The notes beneath the pieces were generated by a model, which had not been told where the DNA came from, made no database searches, and worked only from the letters and a program-made list of their open reading frames with translations. A stretch of DNA of 64,000 nucleotides. It comes from JAVBJV01 sp031555315. Its GTDB lineage: Bacteria; Pseudomonadota; Alphaproteobacteria; Acetobacterales; Acetobacteraceae. Of the stretch, positions 62,598 to 64,000 are shown piece by piece. The stretch lies in assembly GCA_031555315.1 (NCBI GenBank), contig JAVBUO010000010.1, positions 1 to 64,000 on the forward strand, in the 5' to 3' direction. The position numbers were made by a program, and so were the translations under genes. Every line of letters begins with the position of its first letter. The first letter of the stretch is position 1.

Positions 62598-63953
62598 TTA
62601 CGGGCGCGCCGGAAATTGCAGGGTCGCACACAGGCCTGGATTGGCGTCGCCCAGTTCCAGCGTGCCGTTGTGTAATGCGGCGACAGCTTCGACCAGCGCC
62701 AGTCCCAGCCCCGAGCCGGGGGTGTGGCGTGCCGCTTCGGCACGCCAGAAGCGCGATGTTGCCCGCGGGCGATCCTCGGGGGCGATGCCTTTACCCTGAT
62801 CCTGGACGCTGATCGAGATCCGGCCGTTCTTTATCTGCGCGCTCAGGGTGACTGTCGTGCCGGATGGTGTGAACTTGACGGCGTTGTCCAGCATATTGGC
62901 AACCGCCTGCGCGACAAGATTGCGGTCCCCGATGAACGGCATGACCGACGGCAGATCGGTAACGACCTTGACTTCGCGTTCCTCGGCGACGGCTTCGTAG
63001 GTTTCGGCCATGTCCAATAGAACCGGCGTCAGGTTGGTGCGTGCGAACGCGGCACGCCGCGCGCCGCTCTGAATTTCGTTGATGCGCATCAGCGCCTGGA
63101 AAACGGCGGTGATGTCGTCGAGATCCATGATGGCGCGTTCGATGTCGGCGCGCATCGTTTCCGTATCGGACAGGGATCGGGTGGATTCCTCCAGCCGGTT
63201 GCGCGCCCGGGTAATGGGGGTGCGCAGGTCGTGGGCGATGGCGTTCGAAACTTCCTGTATACCTTCCATCAACATCACGATGCGATCCAGCATGTCGTTC
63301 AGCTTGAGGGCCAGGTGGTTGATCTCGTCGCCCGTTTCCTGGGCCGGGACACGCTGTGTCAGATCGCCCGAGGCGAAGCGCTCGGCCATGACGAGAAACG
63401 GTTTCAAACGTCTGACCAGCAGACGTCTGGTCATCAGCCCGCCGAGCAGCGCCAGCAGGATGGTCAGCAGGATCGACCAGAGAATGGCCTCGCGGATCAT
63501 ATCCCGCAGGGCGGTGACGCCGGTGATGTCGCGACCGACCAGCAACAGGCTGTTGTCCGGCAACGTGCGCGCGGTGATCCGTGCCGGAACCTGCGCGCCG
63601 ACCCGCAGCACTTCGATTTCGTACCAGGAATCGGCTTCGGGGGAGACGGCGCGCGGCCATGAATCGAGATTGCCGGCCAGAAACCGGCGTTCGGGTGTGG
63701 TCAGCAGGACGATGACGCTGGCTTCGACATCTTCGGCCAGCATGTCGCGGATCCGCACCATCAGATCCTGTATGCCGCCATCGCCTTGCCAGCTTGCCTC
63801 GAGCATCTGCATATCGGCCAGGATGCTGCGGTCGATGGCGCGCTGTTGCGAACCGGCGGTGGTCCACCAGATCAGGCTGACCAGCGCCAGCGACGCGGCC
63901 GCGAACATGCAGGCGAACAGCGCCGCAAACCGGAATCCGGCGCTGCGGACCAC
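62598..63953 (-). CDS. Membrane sensor histidine kinase (5' end possibly beyond window)
   Basis: A two-component kinase. Residues ~8-32 and ~157-178 are transmembrane, with a periplasmic domain of ~120 residues between them. A HAMP domain follows (RRLKPFLVMAERFASGDLTQRV), then the dimerisation helix with phospho-acceptor H241 in SNAIAHDLRTPITRARN. The ATPase has the N box VANMLDNAVKFTPSG and the G boxes VQDQGKGIAPEDR and TPGSGLGLALVEAVAALHNG. The GTG at 63953 is one possible start. The frame stays open to the window edge (reading DIESPHAPISWRTVVRSAGF), so the true start, and the partner response regulator, may lie beyond 64000. The input signal is unknown. Confidence 0.9.
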   Translation of the reverse strand: MVRSAGFRFAALFACMFAAASLALVSLIWWTTAGSQQRAIDRSILADMQMLEASWQGDGGIQDLMVRIRDMLAEDVEASVIVLLTTPERRFLAGNLDSWPRAVSPEADSWYEIEVLRVGAQVPARITARTLPDNSLLLVGRDITGVTALRDMIREAILWSILLTILLALLGGLMTRRLLVRRLKPFLVMAERFASGDLTQRVPAQETGDEINHLALKLNDMLDRIVMLMEGIQEVSNAIAHDLRTPITRARNRLEESTRSLSDTETMRADIERAIMDLDDITAVFQALMRINEIQSGARRAAFARTNLTPVLLDMAETYEAVAEEREVKVVTDLPSVMPFIGDRNLVAQAVANMLDNAVKFTPSGTTVTLSAQIKNGRISISVQDQGKGIAPEDRPRATSRFWRAEAARHTPGSGLGLALVEAVAALHNGTLELGDANPGLCATLQFPARP

Positions 63954-64000
63954 TGTTCGCCAACTGATCGGGGCGTGAGGTGATTCGATATCGATAGCAG

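Overview
The window is 64 kb of GC-rich bacterial chromosome. Gene content and order point to an alphaproteobacterium: a MipZ division-site ATPase, an F1 ATPase operon ordered atpH-A-G-D-C without F0 genes, a RamB/ScfR-type regulator divergent from isocitrate lyase, truB-rpsO-pnp, and mutS-glnD. Protein style suggests the Rhodospirillales and most probably the Acetobacteraceae, but that family-level placement is an inference from remembered homologues.

Layout. Bases 1-4883 hold the distal end of a Mu-like contractile-tail module (gp44-gp45-gp46-gp47-gp48, fibre, fibre accessory) that stops 151 bp from the 3' end of a tRNA-Thr(CGU) gene. The gp44-like gene is 5'-truncated, and the first ~130 bp read like protein on the opposite strand. 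Bases 5181-10669 carry cell-envelope and division genes: mipZ, two LytM/M23 peptidases, an SH3b protein with a DsrE protein and a MoeB/ThiF enzyme in one overlapping operon, and the LysM-BON protein Kbp. Bases 10800-16521 hold coaBC-dut, an orphan amino-acid-binding protein, a HIT protein, hisF-hisE and an enoyl-CoA hydratase. Bases 16854-24253 form a forward block: gpmI, an EnvC-like activator, ctpA, a divergent polysaccharide deacetylase, rppH, ubiE and a GntR regulator. Bases 24262-39031 are mostly reverse: trpS, murJ, lnt-nth and mutS-glnD-EAL phosphodiesterase, with three small secreted proteins between them. The forward maeB and a reverse RND efflux pair follow.

From 46 kb come the F1 ATPase operon, a diiron ferritin-like protein, the glyoxylate-shunt pair ramB-like/aceA, an A+T-rich fic gene that looks acquired, truB-rpsO-pnp with a strongly structured pnp leader, a nitronate-monooxygenase-like flavoprotein, a small secreted protein and a sensor kinase cut by the window edge.

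The most unusual signal is non-coding. A ~150 bp element with ~28 bp imperfect terminal inverted repeats occurs twice, on both sides of the orphan binding-protein gene. It shows compensatory changes in its internal hairpins, and one end lies exactly on the stop codon of a neighbouring gene. A terminus-like fragment lies on the gpmI stop codon, and a second repeat family starts on another stop codon. Together these suggest stop-codon-anchored structured repeats.
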